Shown here: positions 32,318 to 42,171 of the stretch, piece by piece
Position numbering within the stretch: position 1 is the first letter of the stretch
Layout: every line of letters begins with the position of its first letter
DNA from: Guadua angustifolia
Taxonomy: Eukaryota; Streptophyta; Magnoliopsida; Poales; Poaceae
Length of the DNA: 64,000 bases
NCBI GenBank assembly: GCA_036346375.1
Contig: CM070514.1
Location: 16,830,463 to 16,894,462 of the forward strand
Direction: 5' to 3'
Program-made: the position numbers and the translations under genes
Notes under the pieces: model-generated
What the model saw: the letters and a program-made list of their open reading frames with translations, nothing else
The model's database searches: none
What the model was told of the DNA's origin: nothing

Positions 32318-35300
32318 GGGTGTGTTTGGTTTGGTGAATGAGCTCGTACCTGGATTGAATCGTCTCGAATATACCTCGTCCTCGTGTTTGGTTGAAGGAA
32401 CGGAACCAATCCATCCCGGATGAGATGATCCAAATTTGGAGAATATTCCACCCAAATGCTGTACCAGCTCGTTCGGCAAAATCGGGCGAACCATCTCGTC
32501 CCGGACGGGATCGATCGCTCGCTCGCGTGGGCTTCACGCCGCACCGGCCGGCGCTGCCTCCATGCTCCGCGCCGCCCGCCTCCGGGGCGCGCCCTTCGGT
32601 CACTCGCCGCCAGCGTACGCCCTCACCGGCTAGCGACTTCGACTTCCAGCACTGGCCCGCGTCCTCCGCCTCGCCCACGTCGGCTCGTGTCCTCCACCTC
32701 GCCAGCGCCGGCCGCCCCCGCCCCCGGCTTCGCCCAAGCTTCGCCTGAGCCACGCCTTCGCCCGAGCGGCGAGCTCAGCTCCCGTTCCCCATCGGACTCC
32801 AAAATCCCATCGGCAATGAGTATACATGCATGATGTTTTTTTTGTAGATATAGATATACTAGTGGAGTACCCCGGCCGCCTCTAGACTTCTTCCTCCTCC
32901 ATTGGAGCTTAATTCGCCTCGCATGATCCCATGGGAGACCTGCCGGTGATGCCGGCGGCGTCAATGCGCGGCGGCGAAGGCGGTGCAGGGAAGGCCCCGC
33001 GGCGTCCGGGCCGCGTGCTGGTCGGGCGCAGGCGGCGGGCTGCTGTGCTGCTCCTCGCGCTGGCGTACGCGGCGGCGGTGCTCGTGCTCTTCCTCGGCGG
33101 GGAGCGGCGGGCCTGGGTGGCGCCGGCGGAGTCGTTGTGGGCGCGCGGCGGCGCGAGCCAGCGCCAACTGGGTCGGTGTACCGCAGCCACCTCGTGTTCG
33201 AGAGGCTCCTCCCGGACATGCGCGCCTCCGCCTCACGCCCCCACCCGGTGAGTGAGTGGCCTAGCGGCCTAGCCGTTCGAATTCCGCGTGTTTCTTGGTT
33301 CGTTCAGTTCGTTCAGTTTGTTTTTTTTTTTTTTTTTTTTTGCATATTCATATGTCAACAATGTGATAGCCCGTCAACTTGAGATGCTAGATAAGAGGAG
33401 AAAGAAGACACTTTGCAAGAGATGTACTTGATACGGTTATGACTTATGATGGATTACATACCCAGTTTGTGGAGTGCTGGCAAGGACATCCCATTTCCAT
33501 GTTGTGAAGTTTAAAATTGAAATGATATGTGAAGCACATCCAATTGTCCCAGTAGAATAACACCTAGATTTGTCTCCAGGAATAAAGCATAAATATGTTC
33601 AACTGCTATTACATTCGACATTGCTGCTTGCATGTAGTCACGAGTCATGATTTGGCTTATTCTGTTATAGATCAGTAATTCAGTATGGTCTTTGACAACA
33701 GGGTTCTGAAATTAGTAGTCTTTCTGTGGCTTGCACATAAGCGTAACCTTTGACACAATCAGGTGGTAATTTGAAATACTTTTTTTGGAGTTAATATACC
33801 AAATTGCCAGTTGAAAGCAACTTTTTTAACTTTTGTGTCATTATAAGTAGTAAAATTCAACAAAACTAAGTAGTTGATACTGATGCTCTACATTGCACTT
33901 GTCAGAGTTACCATCCTCAAATGGTTTTCTCATAATTGAAGCTAATGGTGGCCTGAATCAACAACGCATTTCTGTAAGTTGCACAATCATTTTTAGCAGC
34001 ACATTTTGTAAGTGGCACGATCATTGTCAATAATGCATATCTGTAATTTGCATGATCATTTTCTTACTGTGTAAACAGTACAGTTAGGTATGTACACTGA
34101 TTTAGTCTTATCTAAAGGATCAGTGCCATCTTTATTTTTTCCATGTACTAATAAGAAAAACTTTTGTGGTTCTGAAATATTTTTTTCTTCAACAGTCTAT
34201 CAGAAAAAAACCCTGTGCTTTCAAGGATTCATTAGTAGTCTGAACTCCTAACATTGATAGATCTCTAGATTCTTATTTGATAGTTTCCCATACATGTTAT
34301 GAACTTATTTTCCAGCAACATGATATATTTAGTTTTGTTGCATGTTTATTCCTTATCTTCGATAATGGGATCCTTAATTTTGTAGCCTGTTTGCTGTTTA
34401 TCTAACAGAGTTGTTTCAATACAGATTTGCGATGCTGTTGCTGTTGCCGGCTTACTTAATGCAACTCTCGTGATCCCAGCTTTTCATTTAAATAGTGTTT
34501 GGCGTGATTCCAGGTTACTATTTTATTTACTTGTAGAATTCCAGAGATATTTCTCATTTTCTTTCTTGGGATATCTGCCTGTACAATAGTCCTTTACAAG
34601 ATTTGCAAATTTAGTAGTTTCTATTTTAACTACAAAATCTTTCTTTGGTCAATATTGGTTCTTGAGTCCTTTCTCTTACACTCCCATTTTAGAGGTTGGG
34701 ACGTTTGTTCCCTGCAATTCTTTTGAGTATGTTCTTGTTGCAAAACTGCTCAGTCTATGCTTTTTTTAGATCCTGTATCATGTTGTAAAATCATTAGTAC
34801 AACATAGCATCTTGTAAGCAGTTGCACCACAACACAATATGGAGTGCAAGATGTTTTTTAAACTTCACAACATGGAAATGGGATCATCTTGTTACATGCT
34901 GTCTAACTGATCCTTTGTTTTATTTGCGAGTTCAGCCGATGATGTGTTGCGATACCTAGATGTTGATGCAGCGTAGAGGAAGATGATAGCAGGACTTCTG
35001 ACAGTCTCTTTGGAAGCGTCACTGCCTCGGATACAATACAATTGAATGTCTTCTTTAGTGTATTAGTATGTGTTTCAGAAAAACCTAGCAACTTCTCTGT
35101 TTCTGTTAGTTAGGTTTCGCATTTTCTTGACAAGAAGGTGTTTGTCTTGGCCCTTCAGTTTTTACAAACGATTGAAAACATTGAGTACAATGCCTGAACA
35201 ATTTTGCACAGTGACATTGGTTATAGTTCCCATTTCGCCTCTGCAGTTGATAACAAGAACAATATGTTGGTAGTTCTCAACTTCTCATATTCATTGTTGC

Positions 35301-35861
35301 GAGCTGCATTTCTTTTCGATTGAGCATTTCATATCAACGGGATTGTTGGAATACAATTTTACTAGTTCCTGCAATGAGTTAGTCCTGTTTAGCTATGCTG
35401 TTTTGACCAAACAGTAGAAAAAGAACTTGCATACTGTTGTGTTCTAATGCCAATACCTGACTCTGCAAGCCGCATTGGCAAAATCTAATGCACATGCATA
35501 CAAGAGATACGTGGTTTTGTCTCGGCGATAGCATACAGATACTAGTCGTGTATTCACGTGGTTTTGTCTCGACGACAACCGATCCAATTTTATGAGATTC
35601 CCTCAAGCCAACTTTATTCCTCAATTCAATTTTATCCCTCCAACCAAACATCATCTCGTACCATCTTGTACCATTCTATTCAAGCAACCAAACATCATCT
35701 CATACCATCCTGTACCATTCCATTCAAGCAACCAAACAAAATCTTGTATCATTCCATTCAGGCAACCAAACACCTCCCCTGTACCATCTCATCAAAGATC
35801 ATCCCATCCATCCTGTACCATCCCATCCTATTCACCCTCGTACACCCAACCAAACGCACCC
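32318..35861. mobile_element. PIF/Harbinger-type element carrying host gene exons
   Basis: The ends GGGTGTGTTTGGTT and AACCAAACGCACCC are inverted repeats (one mismatch), flanked by TAA on both sides (32315-32317 and 35862-35864). Copy B at 38079-38081 has a single TAA there, giving a perfect empty site. Trinucleotide TAA/TTA duplication and the GGGTG(T/C)GTTTGG end are typical of PIF/Harbinger. The right subterminal part repeats ATTCAAGCAACCAAACA-like units four times. No transposase is present; instead it holds O-fucosyltransferase-like exons. Confidence 0.9.
32931..34513 (+). pseudogene. captured exons of a plant O-fucosyltransferase-like gene
   Basis: Exon 1 (32931-33247) starts with ATG and encodes an Arg-rich N-terminus, a signal anchor (AAVLLLALAYAAAVLVLFLG) and, after a one-base frameshift near 33170, SVYRSHLVFERLLPDMRA up to a GTGAGT donor. 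Exon 2 (33906-33973) encodes PSSNGFLIIEANGGLNQQRI between AG and GTAAGT. Exon 3 (34425-34513) encodes ICDAVAVAGLLNATLVIPAF then HLNSVWRDS between ACAG and GT. This matches the N-terminal part of plant GDP-fucose O-fucosyltransferase-like Golgi proteins. The exon expected between 1 and 2 and everything after 3 are missing, so it is a captured fragment. Confidence 0.8.
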
Positions 35862-36284
35862 TAAATCACCTATGGTGAATTAAGGCTCTACCCTTTTACA
35901 CACCAGCAGCTGGAAAACAAATTATTGAAAAAATGGAAATACAAAGGGCAGGTACAAGCTATGCCTACATGAGCTTAATTAATTTGTATACGGAAGAACT
36001 GTGTTATCACTCGTGAGTTATATTGAACATAAAAGATCATGCTCATGGTACTCTTGGTTGCCCCTAGTACACGCTCATTGAAACATTCATTGATTGACCT
36101 TTTACAATTATCCCAAGACGCCACAGAAGATTCTAATCCCACATCCAACAGCCCGCCATCAACCTCTGCTTTTCTTCCCCATGTTTTTGCCCACTTACTG
36201 ACCAGCTGTCGTCAGTCACCACCACTCCCCATTACACCGATATTATTTATATTTTTTCACACAAAAACTCACCACATTTTCACC

Positions 36285-36290
36285 TATAAA
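36285..36290 (+). promoter_or_regulatory. TATA box in promoter copy A
   Basis: CACCTATAAATGATCCCC matches the TATA region of copy B at 38503. The copy could still start transcripts, which would then enter the CRM-like fragment. Confidence 0.6.
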
Positions 36291-36407
36291 TGATCCCCTC
36301 TTCCAAGCCTCAATTCCCTTTTCTCCTTCTCCCCTTCTTCCTCACTAAGGTTTCCTTGCAACTGCAGCACAGCCCGTTTTGCTTGCCCTCTTTCTTCCAA
36401 GCATCTC

Positions 36408-37627
36408 CACCTGTTAAAATTTGTGTGAAACTTCCAAGCATCTCCACCTGTTAAAATCTTCGGTGCAAAGTGTGTCTTCCAAGCATCTCTTTCATAAAAT
36501 TATTGCAAAAAAAGTTAAAAGTCATGGCAAAGAGGGTGATGAAATTGTTAACCATACACAAAACACGGAAACAAAGATAAAGGAGGTAGTTCATTTAGAT
36601 AAGGTTATGTCCTCCCCAGATACCGCATTGCAAACACTTGTTTCTTTGTCTCCTGTTGTTACTAACCTTTTGCAGGATCATGAAAAGGAGTCGAGGACGA
36701 CTCCAATTCAAGAAGGGGAGGATGATGAGGACATCACCAGCGCGGAAACGACCAGTGTGACCGCTGCCCCTTCTTCCTCTCCGGCCGCTCCAACGACTAC
36801 CGACGCCACTCCATCTTCGTCGCACACGATCGACACTGCGGCATCTTCATCACCGAGAGGCCTTAATCCGAAAGCAAGGCCTTTCCACCCACCTTTGCTG
36901 GCCCAGCACGTCAAGAGCATCCATCGAGGACAGCCCACGCGCCAAGGAAGGCCCAAGATCAAGCCCAATTCGTCGCCGAGTCCGGTTCGGCCATCCAGGA
37001 GCAGCAGTACTTCAAACGGACATAACATAGGCTCCCGGACTCCGTTTTCAGTGTGCGACCTCCCGTTTGAAAGCACAGGAGATAAGCTTTCCAATGCATC
37101 CATCCCCACTTCCAAATTCCTCCTAGAGCGACAGGAAATCACAGAACAATCTCACGGGACAGAAATCCCAGGTGCTGCGCCACTTTTCTTTTGGGCTCAA
37201 GGCCCATGTATCTTAGGGTTATGGTGGACACCATTGCTTTTGGCTGCCCTACACCTCCTCGCCGCCTATATATATGTGGCAACCACCGTTCTTTTTTTTT
37301 AGGTTTTGTTGTGTTTGGTAAACCCCATCTGCGTCCCCTCCTCGTGTTTGCGCGTCGACTAGACCGCCTTGAGCGAGAAACAGTAACCTCAACTTGTTTC
37401 TTTTGATTTCAATACTACCTTTCAGATTGCTTCATACTTTGTTCTTATGGGTTCTCGATTTCTTGCAGGAATAATTCATCGCTTGGATCTTGTATCTGTG
37501 TGGATTTGGTATTGCGATTGTGAAGCTCCCGACCCGTTTGGTAGGAAGCTCTAAATTCGGTGCCATTAACACCCCCAAATCAACGTATCATCATCTCACC
37601 GAAAGATCAGGATCGCCGCCCTCATCA
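36408..37627 (+). mobile_element. 3' end of a CRM-like element: pol C-terminus plus LTR
   Basis: A 293-codon frame (36421-37302) contains the phrase TPIQEGEDDEDIT, which in the CRM-like element at 62270-62310 marks the pol end crossing the polypurine tract into the LTR. The LTR runs from TGATGAGGACATC at 36723 to …CCCTCATCA at 37627 (905 bp), with TGATG/CATCA ends as in that element. The C-terminal sequence inside the LTR is Ser/Thr/Pro-rich. The 5' part of the element is missing. Its right flank ACAAC is exactly where promoter copy B begins. Confidence 0.75.
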
Positions 37628-38625
37628 ACAACTTTATCTAACAACATGACTAAAAAGGTTAACAATCAATTAAATGGATGAGGAGCCTGCAGCCTCAGCT
37701 GGCGCAGCCGCCATAGCTGGCTCGTGCCTGCTATTGCGCCGGCTGTAGGTAAAACCCCACATGACAGAATACCTGGATATGTGCAAATTGTGGACATTTT
37801 TCTTTAAAGAAACAGAAACTAAGAAATGACCTCAAATTGATACTGGCAACTTTCTAATTATGTTGTAGCCGTTTCCTAATCCATGTTCAGGGCAAGCGTT
37901 TTCTGAATCTAGGAATGTGAGAAGTGGACTGGTAGCAAACGAGTACACTATGACCAGGCAACCTCGTAGTGATATCAGTAGTTAAATCAGTGGAGGGCAT
38001 GTGGTATGATTTAGAGATTGGACCACATTATCGTCCCCACAATCTGCAAATATCTTCCCAAAAATTGATCTACCTCAGTAAATCACCTATGGTGAATTAA
38101 GGCTCTTCCTTTTACACACCAGCAGCTGGAAAATAAATTATTGAAAAATGGAAATACAAAGGGCAGGTACAAGCTATGCCTACATGAGCTTAATTAATTT
38201 GTATACGGCAGAACTGTGTACTCACTCGTGAGTTATATTGAACATAAAAGATCATGCTCATGGTACTCTTGGTTGCCCCTAGTACACGCTCGTTGAAACA
38301 TTCATTGATTGACCTTTTACAATTATCCCAAGACGCCACAGAAGATTCTAATCCCACATCCAACAGCCCGCCATCAACCTCTGCTTTTCTTCCCCATGTT
38401 TTTGCCCACTCACTGACCAGCTGTCGTCAGTCACCACCACTCCCCATTACACCGATATTATTTATCTTTTTTTCTCACACAAAAACTCACCACTTTTTCA
38501 CCTATAAATGATCCCCTCTTCCAAGCCTCAATTCCCTTTTCTCCTTCTCCCCTTCTTCCTCACTAAGGTTTCCTTGCAACTGCAGCACAGCCCGTTTTGC
38601 TTGCCCTCTTTCTTCCAAGCATCTC
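37628..38625 (+). repeat. duplicated bZIP promoter, proximal copy B
   Basis: Colinear with 31533-36407 but lacking both transposon insertions, which leaves clean empty sites. It begins inside the truncated 372-bp LTR and continues into the functional TATA box and 5' UTR of the bZIP gene. Confidence 0.9.
38503..38509 (+). promoter_or_regulatory. TATA box of the bZIP gene
   Basis: CCTATAAATGATCCCC, followed by a CT-rich stretch (TTCTCCTTCTCCCC) typical of plant 5' leaders. Transcription is expected near 38535, leaving a leader of nearly 700 bases that contains the uORF. Confidence 0.7.
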
Positions 38626-38933
38626 TTGCTCTCCAAGCCTTCTGCGTGTTGTAGGTATCCTAGTCTTGCTCTTCTGATCAAGAATCTTTGTGCACCAAGG
38701 CAGAAACTCTGCAGGATTTTTCCATTGAGAAACAAGGATTCCTGGGGAGACTCTGCCGAAATTTTCTACCAATCATCAAGCTGGGATTATAGATATTTAC
38801 TACTGTTTCTTCAGAATACATATATTTTACGTGCATATATAGAGCATTACACTTGTTTGTAGGCTAAAAACACATAATATTCGGGCCAACTGTACAATGA
38901 TAGACTAAATAGGGGGAGGCCGTGACTTGGTAG

Positions 38934-39089
38934 ATGCCACCAATCCTCTCCGGATTTATGATCAATTCGACACTCCGGCGAGGCTACCATCTTGTCCTCT
39001 CCTTCTCCGTTGTGTTCCTCTACTGGTTCTATGTCTTTTCAGTAAGATCCGAGCTAGTCCTACTGCCAGTAGTTCATCTCTTCCATTAG
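38934..39089 (+). CDS. sucrose-control uORF peptide of group S1 bZIP, C-terminally extended
   Basis: The ATG at 38934 opens a 51-codon uORF in the bZIP leader. Residues 6-16 read SGFMINSTLRR and residues 23-36 read SFSVVFLYWFYVFS. This is the highly conserved SC-uORF known from Arabidopsis bZIP11-type mRNAs, where high sucrose stalls the ribosome on the nascent peptide and lowers bZIP translation. In the known peptides the stop follows the last Ser directly. Here the frame continues for 15 codons (VRSELVLLPVVHLFH) to a TAG at 39087-39089. The junction TCAGTAAG also resembles a splice donor. The main ATG follows 136 bases later in another frame. Confidence 0.85.
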   Translation: MPPILSGFMINSTLRRGYHLVLSFSVVFLYWFYVFSVRSELVLLPVVHLFH

Positions 39090-39225
39090 ATCCTTCCAAT
39101 ACCACAAATATATCACCATATTCTACATATACTTCTATAGCTTCTAGACATAACTGGGGGTGACAATTGTGCAAAGGCAGTTTTCTGGGTGAAGCAATAA
39201 GGGCACTCAAAAGAATTTTTTGAGG

Positions 39226-40673
39226 ATGGCCCTATCAAGTGGGACCTCATCCGGCTCGAGCCATGGGGCCCTGATCTCTGGGTCGGAGGGTGACATGGAG
39301 CTCCAGGCCCGGATGGATCTGAAGAGGAAGCGAAGGATGGAGTCGAACCGAAACTCGGCAAGGATGTCAAGGTTGCGGAAGCAACAGCACCTCGACGACC
39401 TTACCTCACAGGTTCGTGTCGCTTATGCCTATATATAACTGGAAATTCAAGCCTTCTTGTAGTGATTAGATTTTGAAGTCTTTTACTTGCTAGGTTTACT
39501 TTTCTTTATGTATTGAAGCTTGCACTCATGTGCAGGTGAATTTGACACAAAAAAAAGCAAAATCAGATGAAAAAGGACACTTGAGCTGCTGGATCTGCTC
39601 AAGCAAACTCCAACAATGCACGGTGCCCTTTTCTCGAGGGCCCCAACTAATTGCTTCTTACATAATTCTTTCAAAAATATTAAAATTGTCACCATCTCTT
39701 CCAACAAAATAAAAGGTGATAGCGATCTACTCCATCCATCCAAGTTTATAGTGTGTATTTTCTCTTGGCACACAGAACAAAAAGATATTAAAAATGACTA
39801 GGGTACCTCTAATTATTAGTATTTCTAAGCATTATAATCAATGCATGCATAATAAAGAATATAAATTAAAGCTGAATATTTATTAGAGGTGTAAAAGAAA
39901 CATTACACTAATTTTGCATTGAAATATAAAATACGCTCTATATTTGTGACCAAGATCATTCAAAAAGTATGCCCACGAACTTAGAAGGATCGAGTAGTTA
40001 CCGGTTATAGATGCACGTAAATAATATTGTCAAACCATCAAACAAGAGCAACTTCGTTCAATTGTCTCGGAGATATGACCGGATCAAGGTTGACTCTTTG
40101 TTCCGGACAATTTGCTAGTAAATCTCCATAAACCAGCCGGCTATTCGAAAAACCATCCTCCAGCACTTGGTTGTTTTTCGGGATTTATCGTATTGATGAC
40201 CAACACAATATCTCAGAACATACCCTGAATTTTATTAATGAAATTGCCAATGTCCATTGAAATTATACGAAGCACACAATGAAGAAACTGTTCCTATCAA
40301 TCACAGCTTCCTTCAATAAATCGAAAAAATGTTGTTAAAAACAATGCCATGTTCATATACAAAACAGGTGAACAAGTTGAGGATGGAGAACCAGCAACTC
40401 ATCACAGCATTGAACATTACAGCCCAGAGCTATGCTGCAGCAGAAGCTCAGAACTCAGTGCTGCGCACCCAGATGATGGAGCTGGAGAGCAGGCTGTGTG
40501 CACTGCGTGAGATCATCTTCTACATGAATGCAAACCAGTTTACTAATGCCACAACAATGACCACTGATCCATCCTCCGTAATGACGGCAACAACTGCTAG
40601 TTATGATGTTCTCAGTGCAAATGCATGGAACTCAGGGATGCAAATGATGCAGCAGCCCATAGACTTACTGTAA
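39226..40673 (+). CDS. group S1 bZIP transcription factor, two exons
   Basis: The ATG at 39226 is the first one in frame with the bZIP. Exon 1 (39226-39411) encodes a short Ser/Gly-rich N-terminus and the basic region MESNRNSARMSRLRKQQHLD, with the invariant N-x7-R spacing. Exon 2 (40368-40673) encodes the zipper (VNKLRMENQQLITALNITAQ, SVLRTQMMELESRL) and a Gln/Met/Thr-rich tail ending QQPIDLL. Total 163 residues, normal for S1 bZIPs (basic-leucine-zipper dimers binding ACGT-type sites). The intron 39412-40367 starts GTTCGT and ends ACAG. Known S1 genes are mostly intronless, so the intron is unusual. The upstream SC-uORF predicts repression by sucrose. Confidence 0.82.
39730..39994. mobile_element. 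Stowaway-like MITE in the bZIP intron
   Basis: CTCCATCCATCCAAG at the left and CTTAGAAGGATCGAG at the right form an imperfect inverted repeat flanked by TA on both sides. The interior (TTTATAGTGTGTATTTTCTC, ATACGCTCTATATTTGTGAC) is typical of Stowaway elements. 265 bp. Confidence 0.8.
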
Positions 40674-41478
40674 CAGTGCTAGTTTCTAGCTAGGAGGTAG
40701 TGGCCATATTAAAGGAACAAGGCGTCAACATTTTGTGCATCGTGGATGTTGCAGGGCCGTTGTGTCATCAGTGGTGTTTCTTTTGCTTTGTTTTGTAAGG
40801 GGTTGTGGGGGCAATAGTGTTCTGGCTTTCCGGCTGTTGGCGGTACAATGATGACAAGTTGTCTTTTGGCCTTGTATGAGGTGGTGGGTGGCCATGGGAG
40901 GCAGAAAAAATTGGTGTCTGGCTCTTCACTTTTGGTGTTTGCAATGATTATAATTTCACTATGTATTGTAATGTGCATTCTAATCACGGTTCTCTTGTGT
41001 AACGTGCGCTTTATAACTTTCATTGGACTTCGTACAGCAGATAAAATCAGGGCAAATCCAAGGTGGCTTTATAGGGCTAAAGCTTTACCCTCCACGCCGG
41101 CACTGATACCCTACCTTGGCTGCCGGCCCCCGCTACCCCCACACCCGGCGGCCATGGTCTTGGCTGAAACAAAGGAAGAAGAAACTGAGGAGAAAAAAGT
41201 GAGCCTCTGTCAAAGATCACAAGGCCCAACTGCGGCCTGATGCACATATCCAATCCACCATACCCCATGTCACCCAAATCGGCAAATCCCCAAATAAATC
41301 AATAAAAAAAGGAGAGAGCTGAGAGCACGAGAGCACAAATGGTGAGCGATGGGCGGCAGCGCGGAGCAAGACAAGGAGAAGCAGGCCAGGGCACAAGCGC
41401 ATGGCCGAGCGAGCCGACGGAGAACAGGAGGAGATTGCCCACAGCTGGCGCTGGTCCATCTATATCTGAACTTCTAGA
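40674..41478 (+). other. 3' UTR and downstream flank of the bZIP gene
   Basis: About 400 bases of GT-rich sequence after the stop (for example GCTTTGTTTTGTAAGGGG) look like a plant 3' UTR. The stretch 41040-41470 is GC-rich, with shadow ORFs only; I see no gene in it. Confidence 0.5.
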
Positions 41479-42171
41479 TAGGGGTGAAAACGGACCGGAT
41501 ACGGTCGAGTAGTAGGTCATCTTGTATCCTATCCTAATTGTTTTTTTGAATATGGATATAGATACAGATACAGATAGTGAAAAATCGGGTAGAATACGGA
41601 TACCGGGTATTTACGAATGGGTAGAAAATGGATACCGGATATTATACGGACGGGTACAATACGGATAACGGGTACTTAGTCAAATAGCATGTAAACTACT
41701 TAGGATCAAAATATGTGATAAAAATAATTTAACTATATGTGATAAAATAATTTAACTAACACACATAGTCCAATTATCACACATAATTTAATGCATGCTA
41801 AAAATAAAGAATTCTAGCATCCGAGGTTCAGTTGCAAGTTGCAACACAAAATAACACAGAACTGAAAGTACCCTTAGACTTTGTAAGCATCAGATTATCA
41901 TATATGAATCTTAATTTGTAAGATATAGAAACTTGTGCCTAGCATATATATATATATATACACACACATCATGTGATGAAATAAGCACTCTACAATTACA
42001 AATACTAGCATTCGCAGAATCACAGTGGAAGCAGTCTACAATTGACCTCGTGCTAGTTTAGTTCCTATATATTCTACGAAGGAAATGCATAAACGATAAT
42101 TTTAGCCATTATTACTAAAAATTTCAATCTGTTGTCCAAAGCGGTATACCATTCATGAGATGGCCTCCAAG

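Larger units (their letters stand above)
31533..36407 (+). repeat. duplicated bZIP promoter, distal copy A
   Basis: Colinear with 37628-38625. It shares part of the 372-bp LTR, then the upstream region, TATA box and start of the 5' UTR, up to …CTTCCAAGCATCTC. Once a 317-bp MITE and a 3544-bp Harbinger-type element with their target duplications are removed, copy A is about 1.0 kb, like copy B. The two copies differ at only scattered positions by eye. Copy A does not drive the bZIP gene now; it runs into a retroelement fragment. Confidence 0.9.

Noticed and set aside
32392..32833. Several overlapping ORFs of 65-157 codons
   Set aside because: GC-rich leader of the captured gene inside the Harbinger-type element; no conserved motif.
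36421..37302. 293-codon ORF as a host gene
   Set aside because: It contains the TPIQEGEDDEDIT phrase and runs across a polypurine tract into a TGATG…CATCA LTR, so it is the C-terminus of a CRM-like pol.
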